Assembly: GCA_000158135.1 (NCBI GenBank) | Contig: DS999531.1 | Span: forward strand, 1,071,941 to 1,135,940 | Length of the DNA stretch: 64,000 bases | DNA from: Rhodobacteraceae bacterium KLH11 | GTDB lineage: Bacteria > Pseudomonadota > Alphaproteobacteria > Rhodobacterales > Rhodobacteraceae | Direction: 5' to 3' | In this document: piece by piece, positions 26,643-37,800 of the stretch | Numbering within the stretch: position 1 is the stretch's first letter | Layout of the letters: each line of letters opens with the position of its first letter | Notes under the pieces: generated by a model | What the model saw: only the letters and a program-made list of their open reading frames with translations | Told to the model about the DNA's origin: nothing | Database searches by the model: none | Program-made: the position numbers and the translations under genes

Positions 26643-27554
26643 TCACAATTCTTCGCGCAGGTTGACGAGGCGCAGCAGGAAGGTGATGACAGCGGCCATG
26701 ACCACGGTCAGAACCACCCCGATCACCGCGGCAAAGGCCCATTTCAGCGATCCGACCTGTGTGACGATGATGTTGCCCAGCAGGTTCACCTTGCGACCCG
26801 ACAGGGCGGATGCGGTTGCGAACTCGCCCAGTACCATGACCGAGACGAAGATCGCGCCCACAACCACACCCGGCAGGCTGAGTGGAAAGATGATCTTGCG
26901 GAAGATTGTCAGCGGCGATGCGCCCAGATCGCGCGCGGCCTCAAGCAGGCTGCCGTCGATCCGCGACAGCATAAAGGCAATCGGGCCAACCATGAACACC
27001 ACATAGATCTGCACCATGCCGATCACGACCGACAGTTCGGTGAACAGCAGCACCTCGATAGGTTGCGAGATCACCCCTATCTTTTGCAGGATCAGGTTGA
27101 TCGCACCTTCTTTGCCCAGCATCGGACGCCAGGCCAGAACCCGGATCAGGAACGAGGTCCAGAACGGGATGACACAGGCCACCAGCAGCAGGGTCTGAAT
27201 GGTCTTGCTGCGCACGAACTGCCCGATGAACAGGGCAATCGGGTAGCCCAGAATAAAGGTCAGGATCAGTACCGTCAGCCATAGGCGAATGGTCCGCAGC
27301 AACGCTCCGAAATAGGTTTCCGAAGAAAAGAACGTGACCCAGGACTTTGTCGTCAGATCCGAGCTGATGGCAAATGTCGTCTGGGTCCAGAAACTGACAT
27401 AGACCATCATGATCAGCGGAACGACAAGAAACAGCACCATCCAGACAACGCCGGGGGCCAGCAGGATATACTGCCCGAATTTCTGGAAGAAACCCGGCGA
27501 GGAGGAGTTGTTTTCTGCCGAACCGGTAGGCGTTATGGTTTCCGACTGGCTCAT
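26643..27554 (-). CDS. ABC transporter permease (PotB-like)
   Basis: Inner-membrane subunit of 303 residues with an N-terminal helix ILLAPGVVWMVLFLVVPLIM and the ATPase-contact loop LEAARDLGASPLTIFRKIIFP. It overlaps the upstream ATPase gene by 4 bp. Confidence 0.9.
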   Translation of the reverse strand: MSQSETITPTGSAENNSSSPGFFQKFGQYILLAPGVVWMVLFLVVPLIMMVYVSFWTQTTFAISSDLTTKSWVTFFSSETYFGALLRTIRLWLTVLILTFILGYPIALFIGQFVRSKTIQTLLLVACVIPFWTSFLIRVLAWRPMLGKEGAINLILQKIGVISQPIEVLLFTELSVVIGMVQIYVVFMVGPIAFMLSRIDGSLLEAARDLGASPLTIFRKIIFPLSLPGVVVGAIFVSVMVLGEFATASALSGRKVNLLGNIIVTQVGSLKWAFAAVIGVVLTVVMAAVITFLLRLVNLREEL

Positions 27555-28657
27555 GCCGCCACCTCCTTCAGTTCCGGGGCGTGCAACAGCAGACCGTTAC
27601 TGGCATAAGTCAGAACTTCCGCGGTTGGCCAGCTGAGCGTCACGACCTCATCCCGGCCATAATCCACCGGATTTTCACGGCTCAGGTGCCGTTCAACTTC
27701 AAAAACCGCGTCATCTGGCCCTTCAAACAGATAGAGAACACGCGACCCCATGAATTCGCTGGCGATGAACTTGGCCTGAATTGAAACATGGCCCGGCGCG
27801 TCCTGCGTCTCGGCGGCGTTGACCGATACCCGATCGACGCCAATCACGTAATTCACGGCACCATCCGATCCTTCCGGGAGACCCAAGCGGTGGCCGTTGC
27901 AAAGAAACTGATCCTGCTCAACCCGCCCAGACAGGATGTTGTAGTTGTTGACGTGCCGCGCCACCCGGACAGTACGGGGACGCCCAAACACAACATCGGG
28001 TCGGTCGATCTGAATCCCGCGCCCTTCATCCAGCACGATCACGCGATCCCCCATGCCGAGGGCCTCATCCTCATTGCCGGTGACATGCATGAAGCTGATG
28101 CCGAGAGCGGCGCGGATATCGCGCAGCTCAACCGTCATCCGCTCGCGCAGATTCGCATCCAGCGCGCCCAGCGGTTCATCCAGCAGGCAGATCTTGGGCT
28201 CGGTTACCAGCGTGCGCGCCAGCGAAACGCGTTGTTTTTGCCCACCCGAGATCTGACCGACCCCGCGATCCCCCAACCCGCGCAGGCCGACGATTTCGAG
28301 CATCGCATCGACACGCCGTTTGATCTCGGCATCATCCAAAACCGGGTTCAGATAGTGATTGCGCAAACCAAAGCTGACATTCTCGCGCACCGACAGATGC
28401 GGGAACAAAGCGTATTTCTGCTGTACAAACCCGATGGTCCGGGTATGCGTTGGCGTCGCCGTGATGTCGCGCCCGTTCAGCAATACGCGCCCGGTATCCG
28501 GCTGGTCCAACCCGGCGATCAGACGCAACAAGGTTGTCTTGCCAGAACCCGACGGCCCAAGAAGGGTCAGGTACTCATTATCCTGAACTGTGACTGAAAA
28601 GTCCGCGACAGCAGCGTTGCCATCAAATGACTTTCCTAAGTGTTCAATCTCCAGCAT
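27551..28657 (-). CDS. ABC transporter ATP-binding protein lacking the switch histidine
   Basis: PotA-type ATPase, 368 residues from ATG 28657 (MLEIEHLGKSF, with AGGAGGGG upstream); the open frame to 28714 overlaps the promoter. Walker A GPSGSGKTT, signature ISGGQKQR and Walker B LLDEPLGALD are intact. The H-loop that normally reads VTH is VTGNEDEAL here, so the gamma-phosphate-sensing His is replaced by Gly. First gene of the long minus-strand operon. Confidence 0.9.
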   Translation of the reverse strand: MLEIEHLGKSFDGNAAVADFSVTVQDNEYLTLLGPSGSGKTTLLRLIAGLDQPDTGRVLLNGRDITATPTHTRTIGFVQQKYALFPHLSVRENVSFGLRNHYLNPVLDDAEIKRRVDAMLEIVGLRGLGDRGVGQISGGQKQRVSLARTLVTEPKICLLDEPLGALDANLRERMTVELRDIRAALGISFMHVTGNEDEALGMGDRVIVLDEGRGIQIDRPDVVFGRPRTVRVARHVNNYNILSGRVEQDQFLCNGHRLGLPEGSDGAVNYVIGVDRVSVNAAETQDAPGHVSIQAKFIASEFMGSRVLYLFEGPDDAVFEVERHLSRENPVDYGRDEVVTLSWPTAEVLTYASNGLLLHAPELKEVAA

Positions 28658-28691
28658 GTTGAGCGCCGCCCCTCCTAACGTCCTCAGGGAG

Positions 28692-28731
28692 TTGATAATG
28701 CACCATGTATTCAAAAGTCAATTAAAATACA
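28692..28731 (-). promoter_or_regulatory. Promoter and operator candidate of the uptake/catabolic operon
   Basis: On the minus strand TTGACT (28721-28716), an 18-bp spacer and TATCAA (28697-28692) form a promoter 35 bp before the first ATPase start. A dyad TGTATT-N14-AATACA (28706-28731) spans the -35 box. The divergent GntR-type regulator is the obvious candidate to bind it. Confidence 0.45.
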
Positions 28732-28840
28732 AAAAAGATGCTTTTCTTGTTATATTATATCAAAATATTTGCCAAAATCACCCAAAAGAGATAGTTTCTT
28801 TACGAACTCGGCACACAAAGTGCGTTTTACGGGTGCGATA

Positions 28841-29869
28841 ATGACAAAGGAAACAACACACGAAAGTGATAATCCGGCAGGCACAATCGACGGCACCAGG
28901 CCGCGCTACCAGATTATCGCTCAGCAGATCCAGAAGGCGATCGAATCCAGTTCGCTGCCGGTTGGAACCGTGTTGACCGAAGACCCTATCGCCCGCCTGT
29001 TCCGATCAAGCCGGACACCGGTGCGAACCGCGTTGAAGGATCTCAACGAACGCGGAATGCTTGACCGGTTTGACGGGCGTGGTTTTGTCGTTGCCGGGGC
29101 CGACAACCCCGGACCGCTCAGAATTAGCCTCACGCTCGAAATGTTGGGCCTGTCAGAAGGCAGTGCCGATGATTCAGCCCTGCTGACGTCAGAGCGGGTG
29201 GCACGTAACTTCGAAAACGACCTGATCCAGACCCTGCCCTTTGGCGAGTTTCGCATCAGCGAGCAGGCCGCCGCGGATCATTATCAGGTTAGCCGGACAG
29301 TCATTCGTGACATTCTGGCCCGGCTGAATGTGCGGGGCATCGTCAGCAAAGACCCCCGTTCGCATTGGGTGATTGGCCCGCTGACAGCGACCGAGGTTGC
29401 GCATTACTATTCCATTCGCGCCAAGCTTGAACCCCTGGCATTGATTGACAGTGCACCTCAGACCGACAACTCCGCGCTTCAGAGCATGGAGGAGAGGATC
29501 GCAAGCGCCGTAACCTCTCCGACAGATATTTCAGTGGAACGGCTGGACGAGCTGGAAGAAGATCTGCACGTGCGGCTACTGGCAAAATCCGAAAATTCGC
29601 ACCTGCTGCGTATGGTTCATCAAAGCCAACTCGCATTGGTGGTGAACCACGTGTTCGCCACTTTTGTCGGTACCGTGCCTTTTCAGGATTCCTGGTCCGA
29701 ACACGCTCTGATTTTGGATTTCGTCAAGCGTGGCCGTTATCGCATGGCCGCACAGGCGCTTGAGGAACACCTGATGATGGCCGAAGAAAGAACCGCCAAG
29801 CGCCTCATGGCGATCTCGGTGTTCCCGCAACCGGCGGCCAAGCCGTATCTCAAGCGGATAACACGGTGA
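28841..29869 (+). CDS. GntR-family regulator with two winged-helix domains
   Basis: 342 residues from ATG 28841. Residues about 20-85 form a GntR helix-turn-helix (RYQIIAQQIQKAIESS, then FRSSRTPVRTALKDLNERG). A second wHTH follows at about 125-195 (FGEFRISEQAAADHYQVSR, then TVIRDILARLNVRGIV), and an FCD-type helical ligand domain occupies the rest. Ordinary GntR/FCD proteins have one wHTH. It is divergent from the 11.5-kb operon and probably controls it. The ORF could start earlier but the upstream sequence is AT-rich promoter DNA. Confidence 0.88.
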   Translation: MTKETTHESDNPAGTIDGTRPRYQIIAQQIQKAIESSSLPVGTVLTEDPIARLFRSSRTPVRTALKDLNERGMLDRFDGRGFVVAGADNPGPLRISLTLEMLGLSEGSADDSALLTSERVARNFENDLIQTLPFGEFRISEQAAADHYQVSRTVIRDILARLNVRGIVSKDPRSHWVIGPLTATEVAHYYSIRAKLEPLALIDSAPQTDNSALQSMEERIASAVTSPTDISVERLDELEEDLHVRLLAKSENSHLLRMVHQSQLALVVNHVFATFVGTVPFQDSWSEHALILDFVKRGRYRMAAQALEEHLMMAEERTAKRLMAISVFPQPAAKPYLKRITR

Positions 29870-29877
29870 GGCCACGC

Positions 29878-31083
29878 TCAGGCCAGGGCACTCTCCCAGC
29901 AGCGGACCAGATAATTATGCTCATCCATTACGGCGTCCCACACCGCGACACGTGACATACGTTCATGGTACGAGCCGCCGCCGCGCTGCTCTCCGGCTTT
30001 GTAGATGATCACCCCGTTGATGTCGCGAATATCAACGGCGGCAGGTTTCCCTTCGTACCAGAAATCCCATTCAGCCCCCGACAGATGTGGCTGAACCGCG
30101 TTGTGGTTTGTGATGTAAGAGCCATTTCGCGCCATAACCGCGCCAGGTGGGCCCGACAGCCACCAGTTCATATATTCATAGCCCAGATCCAGCGTGTAAT
30201 CATCGGCGGATCGGGACAGGCCAATGCCACCAAACCAGCCCCGATATCCTTCTGCCGGAGTGGCCATCGTGACAGGAACGCCCAAGGCACGCAGTTTGAC
30301 CGCGCCAGACCACCAGAGGCTGCCAACTGCCTTTGGCCCTGCGCTGAAACCCTCAATAGCCTCTGCCTCATCCGCCCAGACCGTTTTGAATTGGCCCTTT
30401 TTGTTGAGGTCCTTGAGATGACCGGTCAACTGATCAATCTCGGACAGGGTCAGGTTCCCAATATCATTGAACTTCATGTCACGCGTGGCCCGCAAGGCCA
30501 TGACCATATCCAGACAGCCAATGGCGGCGTCACTTTGCAAGACAATCGTTCCGGCACGCTCGGGGTCCAAAAAGGCGGACCAGCTTGTCGGCAAGTCATC
30601 GCCTTGCCCGACCACACCGAAACTGTCCGCATTATGCACGGTTGGGACCATCGAAATCTGATCCGTCGGATCATTGCTGAGCGACCCGTCACGTTGTACG
30701 AAAAGCCGTTGACTGGGATCGCCACCGGGCTGCGCCGCCTGTCTGGCCGAGATCGACCCAATCCGCGACAGATCGCCGATGTCATCCCAGACAGAAATGC
30801 GCCCGGTGTCGATCGGCCGGATCGAGCCCGTGGGCCATATCAGGTCGATATCGTGAAACCACTGATCATACACGTCAAAAGAATCCGGAGCCAGCGCGCC
30901 CTGCCGCTGTGCCTCAGTGCCGTCTAAAATGGTGAAGTCTATTTTTAGCCCCAGATCAGCCTCGGCTGATCTGCGAAGCTGCTCGATCAAGGTGACAGAG
31001 GTCCCCAACACCCGCAATGCACGTTGGTTTGTATGGGTGGCAGGTGTCGCTATGTTGCCGTTCTCTTGATTCTTCCCTGCCAT
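29878..31083 (-). CDS. Solute-binding-protein homologue without signal peptide
   Basis: 401 residues, homologous by eye to the Tat-exported binding protein at 23002-24219 (shared GYRGW, WLSGPPG, FWYEGKP and the C-terminal Tyr/His/Trp pattern). The N terminus MAGKNQENGNIATPATHTNQ is hydrophilic, with no signal sequence, and the start is fixed by GAGGAG six bases before the ATG. It is therefore predicted to stay in the cytosol unless exported by an unusual route. It is convergent with the GntR gene with only 8 bp between. Confidence 0.82.
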   Translation of the reverse strand: MAGKNQENGNIATPATHTNQRALRVLGTSVTLIEQLRRSAEADLGLKIDFTILDGTEAQRQGALAPDSFDVYDQWFHDIDLIWPTGSIRPIDTGRISVWDDIGDLSRIGSISARQAAQPGGDPSQRLFVQRDGSLSNDPTDQISMVPTVHNADSFGVVGQGDDLPTSWSAFLDPERAGTIVLQSDAAIGCLDMVMALRATRDMKFNDIGNLTLSEIDQLTGHLKDLNKKGQFKTVWADEAEAIEGFSAGPKAVGSLWWSGAVKLRALGVPVTMATPAEGYRGWFGGIGLSRSADDYTLDLGYEYMNWWLSGPPGAVMARNGSYITNHNAVQPHLSGAEWDFWYEGKPAAVDIRDINGVIIYKAGEQRGGGSYHERMSRVAVWDAVMDEHNYLVRCWESALA

Positions 31084-31812
31084 GATGGCTCCTCAACCGG
31101 AATAGACGGCGACGGGGCATGCCGTGATCTCTAACTCAAAACATGGGACGGCCAACCGTCCCAGCCTGCATCAGAATGCAGCCCATCCCGGCTACTTGCA
31201 AATCTTTGCAGCAATTTGTGCAATAAATCCTAACCAACCCCAAGAGGTCAGTCAGATATCTTGGTGAAACCGCATGATCTTAGCAGGCAGATAACCTGTC
31301 GGTTGGGTTCTGCCGCAAATTTCTTTTGGGGCTGCGTAAATTGAGCAGGCAGGTCGATTATCCTGCCAATTGCGCGAGCTGCTGAAACAGCAACTCATGC
31401 TAAAGATGCAAGAGCGCTGCGCCTTTAGCCTGCCCCCACATCACAGGCAGCGATGTCAAGCCAACTGCAGAGCAGATTGGACAAATACGTCATGCAGGGA
31501 TTCGTATTGAAACAATCAGGTATCGGACAAATGCCAACCCGGATCGTCGAGCATGGCATCCGCATTCTTCGTTCTCTTCGCTGCTTGAATGTTACGAGGA
31601 CAAACTCTCTTTTTAGATGGCCCAATATTGGGGCCACGTCATCTGAGCCGCCGCATCGATCACAAAGGTATTCCTCTCCTCCATCGCTCTATCCACTTGT
31701 GAGCCGGTGTAGGTTTTAGTCCTTTCAACTCATCAATGGACCACCCCATTTCAAAGGAGTGGTCCATTTTTGTGCAGAGTCAGACACTAGTCAGCATCGA
31801 GCCCGTATCTCA
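31084..31812. other. 730-bp region without a recognised gene
   Basis: Both strands hold only short open frames (for example 31425-31637, minus) without recognisable similarity. Base composition is lower in GC than the flanks. The region separates the catabolic locus from the giant RTX gene. The one clear structure is the hairpin at 31737-31766. Confidence 0.5.
31737..31766. terminator. Strong hairpin downstream of the RTX gene
   Basis: TGGACCACCCC and GGAGTGGTCCA form an 11-bp stem with an 8-base loop; as minus-strand RNA the single mismatch is a G-U pair. It lies about 47 bp after the stop of the RTX gene. A TTTTT run follows on the plus strand only, so as a terminator for the minus-strand gene it would be imperfect. 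Confidence 0.4.
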
Positions 31813-34800
31813 TCAAGAGAAAAGCAGGTTCGAGTCGTCGATATCGTCAACCGAGGTATTGAGAACTGTTAGCTTGTCATCATTTCCAAAGTTGATCGTA
31901 ACGTCAGCGCCGCTTTGAGCAATATCCAGATCCGAGGCCTGCAAGCCGTTGAATAGCAACACATCAAGCTCGCTTTCAAAGCCCGAGATCGCATTGCCAC
32001 CATCGCCTGCCGAGAACACGAATGCGTCTGCGATATCAGGCAGTGAGACAAGCGTTGCCTCGGTCTGATCTGATTGCGCATCCGATACCGACAGTAGCAC
32101 CGACAAATCTTCGGGCACCACGCTTGCGTCCGCAAATTCGAAGGTGCTGAAGTTACGGCCGACTATCGGACTGTTCTCTTCAAACCAGAAATCTTCAATT
32201 ATGGCGATACGATTTCCGTCGACAAAGATATCAAGGTTCAGACCCTGCTGGATAAGGGTCGCCTGATCCTGCTCGATCCCGTCCAGAACCAGTGTGTTTT
32301 GGTCCTGAAAATCGCGCACAATTGTATCCCTGCTGTCGCGACCAATGACGATTGTATCATCCCCGCGCTCACCATCCACGATGTCGGTTCCTGCGGTCGC
32401 AATCAAGCGATCATCATCATCACCACCAAACAAGAGATCATCGCCTGCCCCACCGTCAAGAAGGTCGGCGCCGTTGTCCCCCTGCAGCTGGTCGTTACCG
32501 CCAAGTCCCAGGATTTCGTCATTACCACCCAGCCCATTGATGGTGTTATTACCATTGTCGGCCTGGATAAACTCGCCTGCATCGGAACCAAGACGCAAAT
32601 CAACTGTACCACCGCGGCCTGACACCTCATCCAACAGGAATTGTTGCACATCCTGGCTGCCGGTGATGAAGGTGCCGTCAGCGAACTGGATCTCAGAGAA
32701 CTGGTCCCGCAGTTCGGATGATGAGTCGAATATGCGGCTGATAAACGCAATCCTGCCCTCGGCTGTGAAGATTTCGATGTTCTCTGCGCTGCGCACGAAG
32801 CTAACCTCTTCGATACCCAGATCAGCAAATACCAGAATGTTATCGGAAGAAGGCGTTTCCGCGCTGATGAATTCCGAAATCTGAGTATCGCGGGACGCGC
32901 GGCTGATGACATAGGTATCTGCACCTCGACCACCAACCAGAACATCCGTACCGGCATCGGCGGTCAGGGTATCAGATCCATCACCACCTTCCAGAATATC
33001 ATCGCCCAGGCCGCCTTCCAGAACATCATTGCCTTCGCGACCGCGCAGCAGATCGTCACCCTCTCCACCGGACAGCGCGTTGGCCAGATTGTTGCCGCTC
33101 AGCCGGTCAGCAAAGTCAGAGCCGATTACGTTTTCAATTCCGTTGATGGTGGCCCGTTCAAAACTGAAGTCACCTGACACATCATCCCGGAACCGCAGAT
33201 CGCTTTGACCTGCGAAAGGATTGATACGTTCGATCTGGTTCCCCTCAAGATCGAAGATCAGCCCTTCCAGCAGTCCAAATGTCACCTGACCGGATTGCAA
33301 CAGGCTATCAAATTCATCCTGCGTCACAAACCGTCTGCCGGTTTCGGCATCAACGCCCGGTTCGATCACGCGACCAAGTTCGATATTCAGGCTGAAATCA
33401 TCAGACCGGCCTGCATATGCCGTTGGTTGCTCCAACTCGGCCAAACTGAGCGTGTCACTGCCAATACCCCCTTCGACGCGCTGAAAGTCCAGGGTGTTGA
33501 GCACGATCAGATCGTCCCCGTCTTCACCGAACAGCTCGTCTGCGCCATCGACAGAAAGGATAGAATCGTTGCCATCGCCGCCATAGACAGTATCGCGACC
33601 GGTTTCAGTCTGACCATCCTGAGCGTCAATGAACACATCTGCCCCGACCCCGAGTGTAACACTGTCGCTGCCTCCACCGCCAATGACGTTGTCGGATGCG
33701 TTTCCGGTGTCGATCGTGTCACTTCCATCGCCGCCGACGACGATATCGTTGCCATCCAGCGTGGTGATCCGGGAGCCAGACTCTGCCGCAAAAATCCGAT
33801 CAGACTGATCAGTGCCCGAGATGGCTGACAGGCTTTGCCCAGACTGCCCGTTGATCTGTTGATTGACAAAGGATGCCGGGTCCTCGAACCGCGCGCCACC
33901 GGCAAACTGGAAGGCTGCAAACAGGCCGCTTGTTGGTTGCGCTGCGGCAAACCAGTTTTCTACACGTGCCAACACCGAACCGTCCAGTTCAAAGACAGCG
34001 TCATCACCATCCTGACGTACATCCACGTCGCGATGGTCAACGTCAGAGAAAATGATCTCGTTGGCGGCAGCTCCATTTTCGGCATCCGAAAACAGTTCGG
34101 AAATCAGAACGTTACCGGATGTTGACTGGACAATGAACGTATCATCACCTTCGCCACCGTGCAGTTCGTCATCACCGGATTCCGCGACCAGAGTGTCATC
34201 ACCCAATCCGCCGTAGAGTACATCGTTACCCGAGTTACCCAGCAAAAGGTCGGCACCATCGCGACCTTCCAGAAGGTCATTGCCTGCACCGCCAGCAAAT
34301 GTGTTGTTACCATCATCACCGCGCAGGGTATCGTCTCCATCGCCTGCGATGATTGCCTCGATATCGACCAGAGTATCGGTCTGCAGGACAACAGCTTCCG
34401 CATCAGCGCTTCCGTTGTTACCCTCACCAGCCGCAAGGGCAACTTCGTCCGCAAAACCGTTGCCTGGCTGAGCCTCGGTTGCGCCGATGTCAACGCCATC
34501 CACATTGCGATCAGCGCCCCGCGCGTCGACCTGAAGGTCATCGATACTGTCAATCGCGGTATCCAGCACATCCCCGTCGCCGTTGATGTCGATGCCAAGT
34601 GCCGTTTCATCCAGCGCCGCGAAGGCAGCTGTGGCATTACCGGCACCGTTCAGCGCGCTGTTGTCTGACACATCAACAGTTGGCGCAGTGCCGCCAGCAT
34701 CTCCGAGGCCACCCAGCCCGGCGTCACCACCGATGATATTCCCGCCATTGTCGATGTCGAGGATCACGTCAGTGTTGCCAATGAAGCTGGAGGTCGCGGT

Positions 34801-37800
34801 GATGGTGTTGTTTACGGAAAGTTCACCGATATCGCGGCCAGCAAACAGCGTAGTGTTGCCTTCAAACACCGAGTTGACACTGGTCAGGCTGGTGTTGAGG
34901 AGCAATCCGACACCCCCGCCAAAAGAAACAGCAGAGCTGTTGCCCGTAACAGTTGACTGGATGAATGTCAGATCGGCAAACGGATCGGTTCCGACCCCAC
35001 CACCCAGCACCAGGGTTGAGTTGTTGGCAATGGTACTGTTGACAAACGTCGCGTCGGTAAACGCACCCACATAGACACCACCACCATTGCTGGAGGATGT
35101 GTTCCCGGCCACGGTCGAGTTCGCCAGGGTCAGGGTTGCGGTTTCGCTGAAAATCCCGCCTCCGTTCCCCGTCGTGTTGCCGCCGGTGATGGTCAGGCCG
35201 TCAAAGGCAACGCTGGCTGCGGATGCGCCAAGATTGAATACAGTAGTATTGTCACCGACGGCGCCCCCGCTGGCAGTGATATCAGTGACAAAGGTGCCGT
35301 CGATCAACGCGTCATCGCCGTTGATATCGCCGGTTACAACCACATCAACCCCGGTTGAGCCATCGATTGCAATCGAGTCGGTGACAGACAACGCACCCTG
35401 CGCGCCCAGACGGATCACACTGTCCAGACCGCCGCTGAAGACAGTCGCGTCAAAGTTGACAGTGTTAAAGCCTTCATCCGCGTTCGCCAGCAGGATCGCT
35501 TCGCGCAGGCTGAGCCCGCCGCCATCCGCAATCTCCGCAAGGAGATCGCCCGTCACCGTAGCATCATCACCCGTGTCCAGATTGGTCGTGACGGTCAGAG
35601 TGTCCGGGTCTGACTGAATCACAGGGGTCGGTTCACTGGTTTCTGTCCGCTCGGTCACTTCAACACTGCCGGTTTCAAGATCTGCAACGATATTGTTCCG
35701 TTCTGACGCGTAGGAAGCGGTATCAAAGCCGTCGCCACCGTCCAGTGTGTCATCGCCGGTGCCGCCGATCAGGGTATCCGCACCCAGCCCACTTCGTATC
35801 GTGTCATTGCCGCCACCGCCGGACAATATGTCGTCGGTGTTGTTTCCCCGAACCAGGGTATCGTCACCATCGGTCCCCTGTATCGTTCCCAATGGGTTCG
35901 CGTAGAGTTCGAAACCTTGCAGACCATTGGTCACAAGTTCGACCAATGCGTCCCCCTCAACTTGCCCGTCGCTAAAGACAAAGCGATCAAACGAGTCTGC
36001 CAGTTGTTCGGCAATCTCGGTTTCGCTGAGCGCATCAAGATCAGTGCCATCGGCAAACAATTCCGCCAGATCAATTCGCGCCAGTTCAACCACTTGTGGC
36101 GAGGCCTCGCTGTCATCCTGATCTGCAACTTCGGTACTGAACGTCAGGAACCGGTTTTCTGCAGCAGAAAGCAATCCGAGGCTGAGCGAGGATGCCGCGA
36201 ATTCCGAAAAGGCCAGCCGGTCAGTTCCATCACCCGCCCGGATCACCGTTTCCACGGAGTTCGATCCGATTACGTAGACGTCATCGCCCTGTCCGCCAAC
36301 CAGAGTGTCCGTACCGCTATCCGCGCGCAACAGGTCACTTTCGCTGCCGCCTTCAAGCAGGTCGTCGCCTTCCCCCCCGATCAGAACGTCGGCACCTTGG
36401 CCCCCGCGCAGGGTATCGTCGCCCTCGTTTCCGCGCAGCACATCATCGCCACCACGACCATCGAGTACATCGTTACCGTCAAGGCCAGTCAGGACGTTAT
36501 CGTCATTTGTGCCAGAGATCGTGTCGGAGAAGTTCGAACCAATGACATTTTCAATCGACGACAAGGTATCGCCATCAGACACAACACCGGTGTCCAGATC
36601 CGCGGTAATACCGGCCGAGTTCACCTCATAGGTAACCCCGTCAATACCTTCGCCGCCACGGATTACATCGGCATCCTCACCGCCGCTGATCAGATCATCC
36701 CCGTCACCCGCATCGATGAAGTCTTCTCCGTCGCCACCAAACAACCTGTCATTGCCTGTACGGCCAAACAGATTATCGTCGCCGTCCAGACCATACAGCG
36801 TATTGTTGCCGCCATCGCCACGAATATCGTCGGCCTCATTTGTGCCTTCAATATTTTCGATGCTGACAAGAATATCACCGGTCGAAGCTTCTTCCTGTGT
36901 CAGGTCGATCGTAACGGCTGTTGTTTCGCTGACAAACGAGGCCGTATCCGACCCTGCACCGCCGTCCAGCCGGTCAGCACCTTCGCCGCCGACCAGAAGA
37001 TCGTCGCCTTCGCCGCCGCGCAAATCGTCTTCACCTGTACCACCCGAAAGAACGTCTGCCCCGGAAAGCCCGCGCAGCACATCAGCGCCCGCACCACCTG
37101 TCAGAGCGTTGTTTTCGTCGTCTCCGGTCAGAAGATCGTTTGCCGAACCACCCACCAGATTTTCAATCCCGATCAGATCATCGTTCTGATTGTTGGAGTT
37201 GGCCGCCAGATTAACGGATACCGATGCGGTCTCTTCGGCGTATGACACAGTGTCACTGCCCTCACCACCGTCAAAACGGTCAGCCCCGCCGCCGCCAATC
37301 AACAGGTTGTTGCCGTCGTCCCCTACGATCACGTCATCACCAAGAGACCCGAGAACATTTTCAAACCCGCTGATCTGGTCACCTTCGGAACTTGAACCAT
37401 CAAGCAAGTCGATCCTCAGGCCAGTCTGGCGACCGTCGCTGAAGGACACCGTATCGATGCCATCGCCACCAACCAGTATATCCGCGCCCAAACCGCCATT
37501 GATCAGGTTGTTGTTTTCATCTCCAGTCAGCGTATCGTCTTGCTGAGAGCCGATGAGGTTTTCGATTTCGGACAGTGTTTCCTGATCCGGCCCGCGACCC
37601 GTGGCAAGGTTTACTTCGACACCCGTTTCAAGATCGGCATAAGATGCCGTGTCGATACCTTCGCCACCAATCAGGATGTCGTTCCCTTCACCCCCGACCA
37701 AAACGTCGTTGTCGTCACCGCCACGCAGGGTGTCGTCGCCGTCGCCGCCTGCCAGAACATCGTCACCTGCGTCACCTTGCAGAATGTCGTTGTCGTCGTC

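Noticed and set aside
31425..31637. Minus-strand open frame of 70 codons
   Set aside because: No ribosome site, no family resemblance and a composition like random sequence.
35917..37245. Long plus-strand open frame (442 codons) and many others across 32-46 kb
   Set aside because: They are antisense shadows of the RTX gene; their sequences mirror the repeat periodicity and have no family features.
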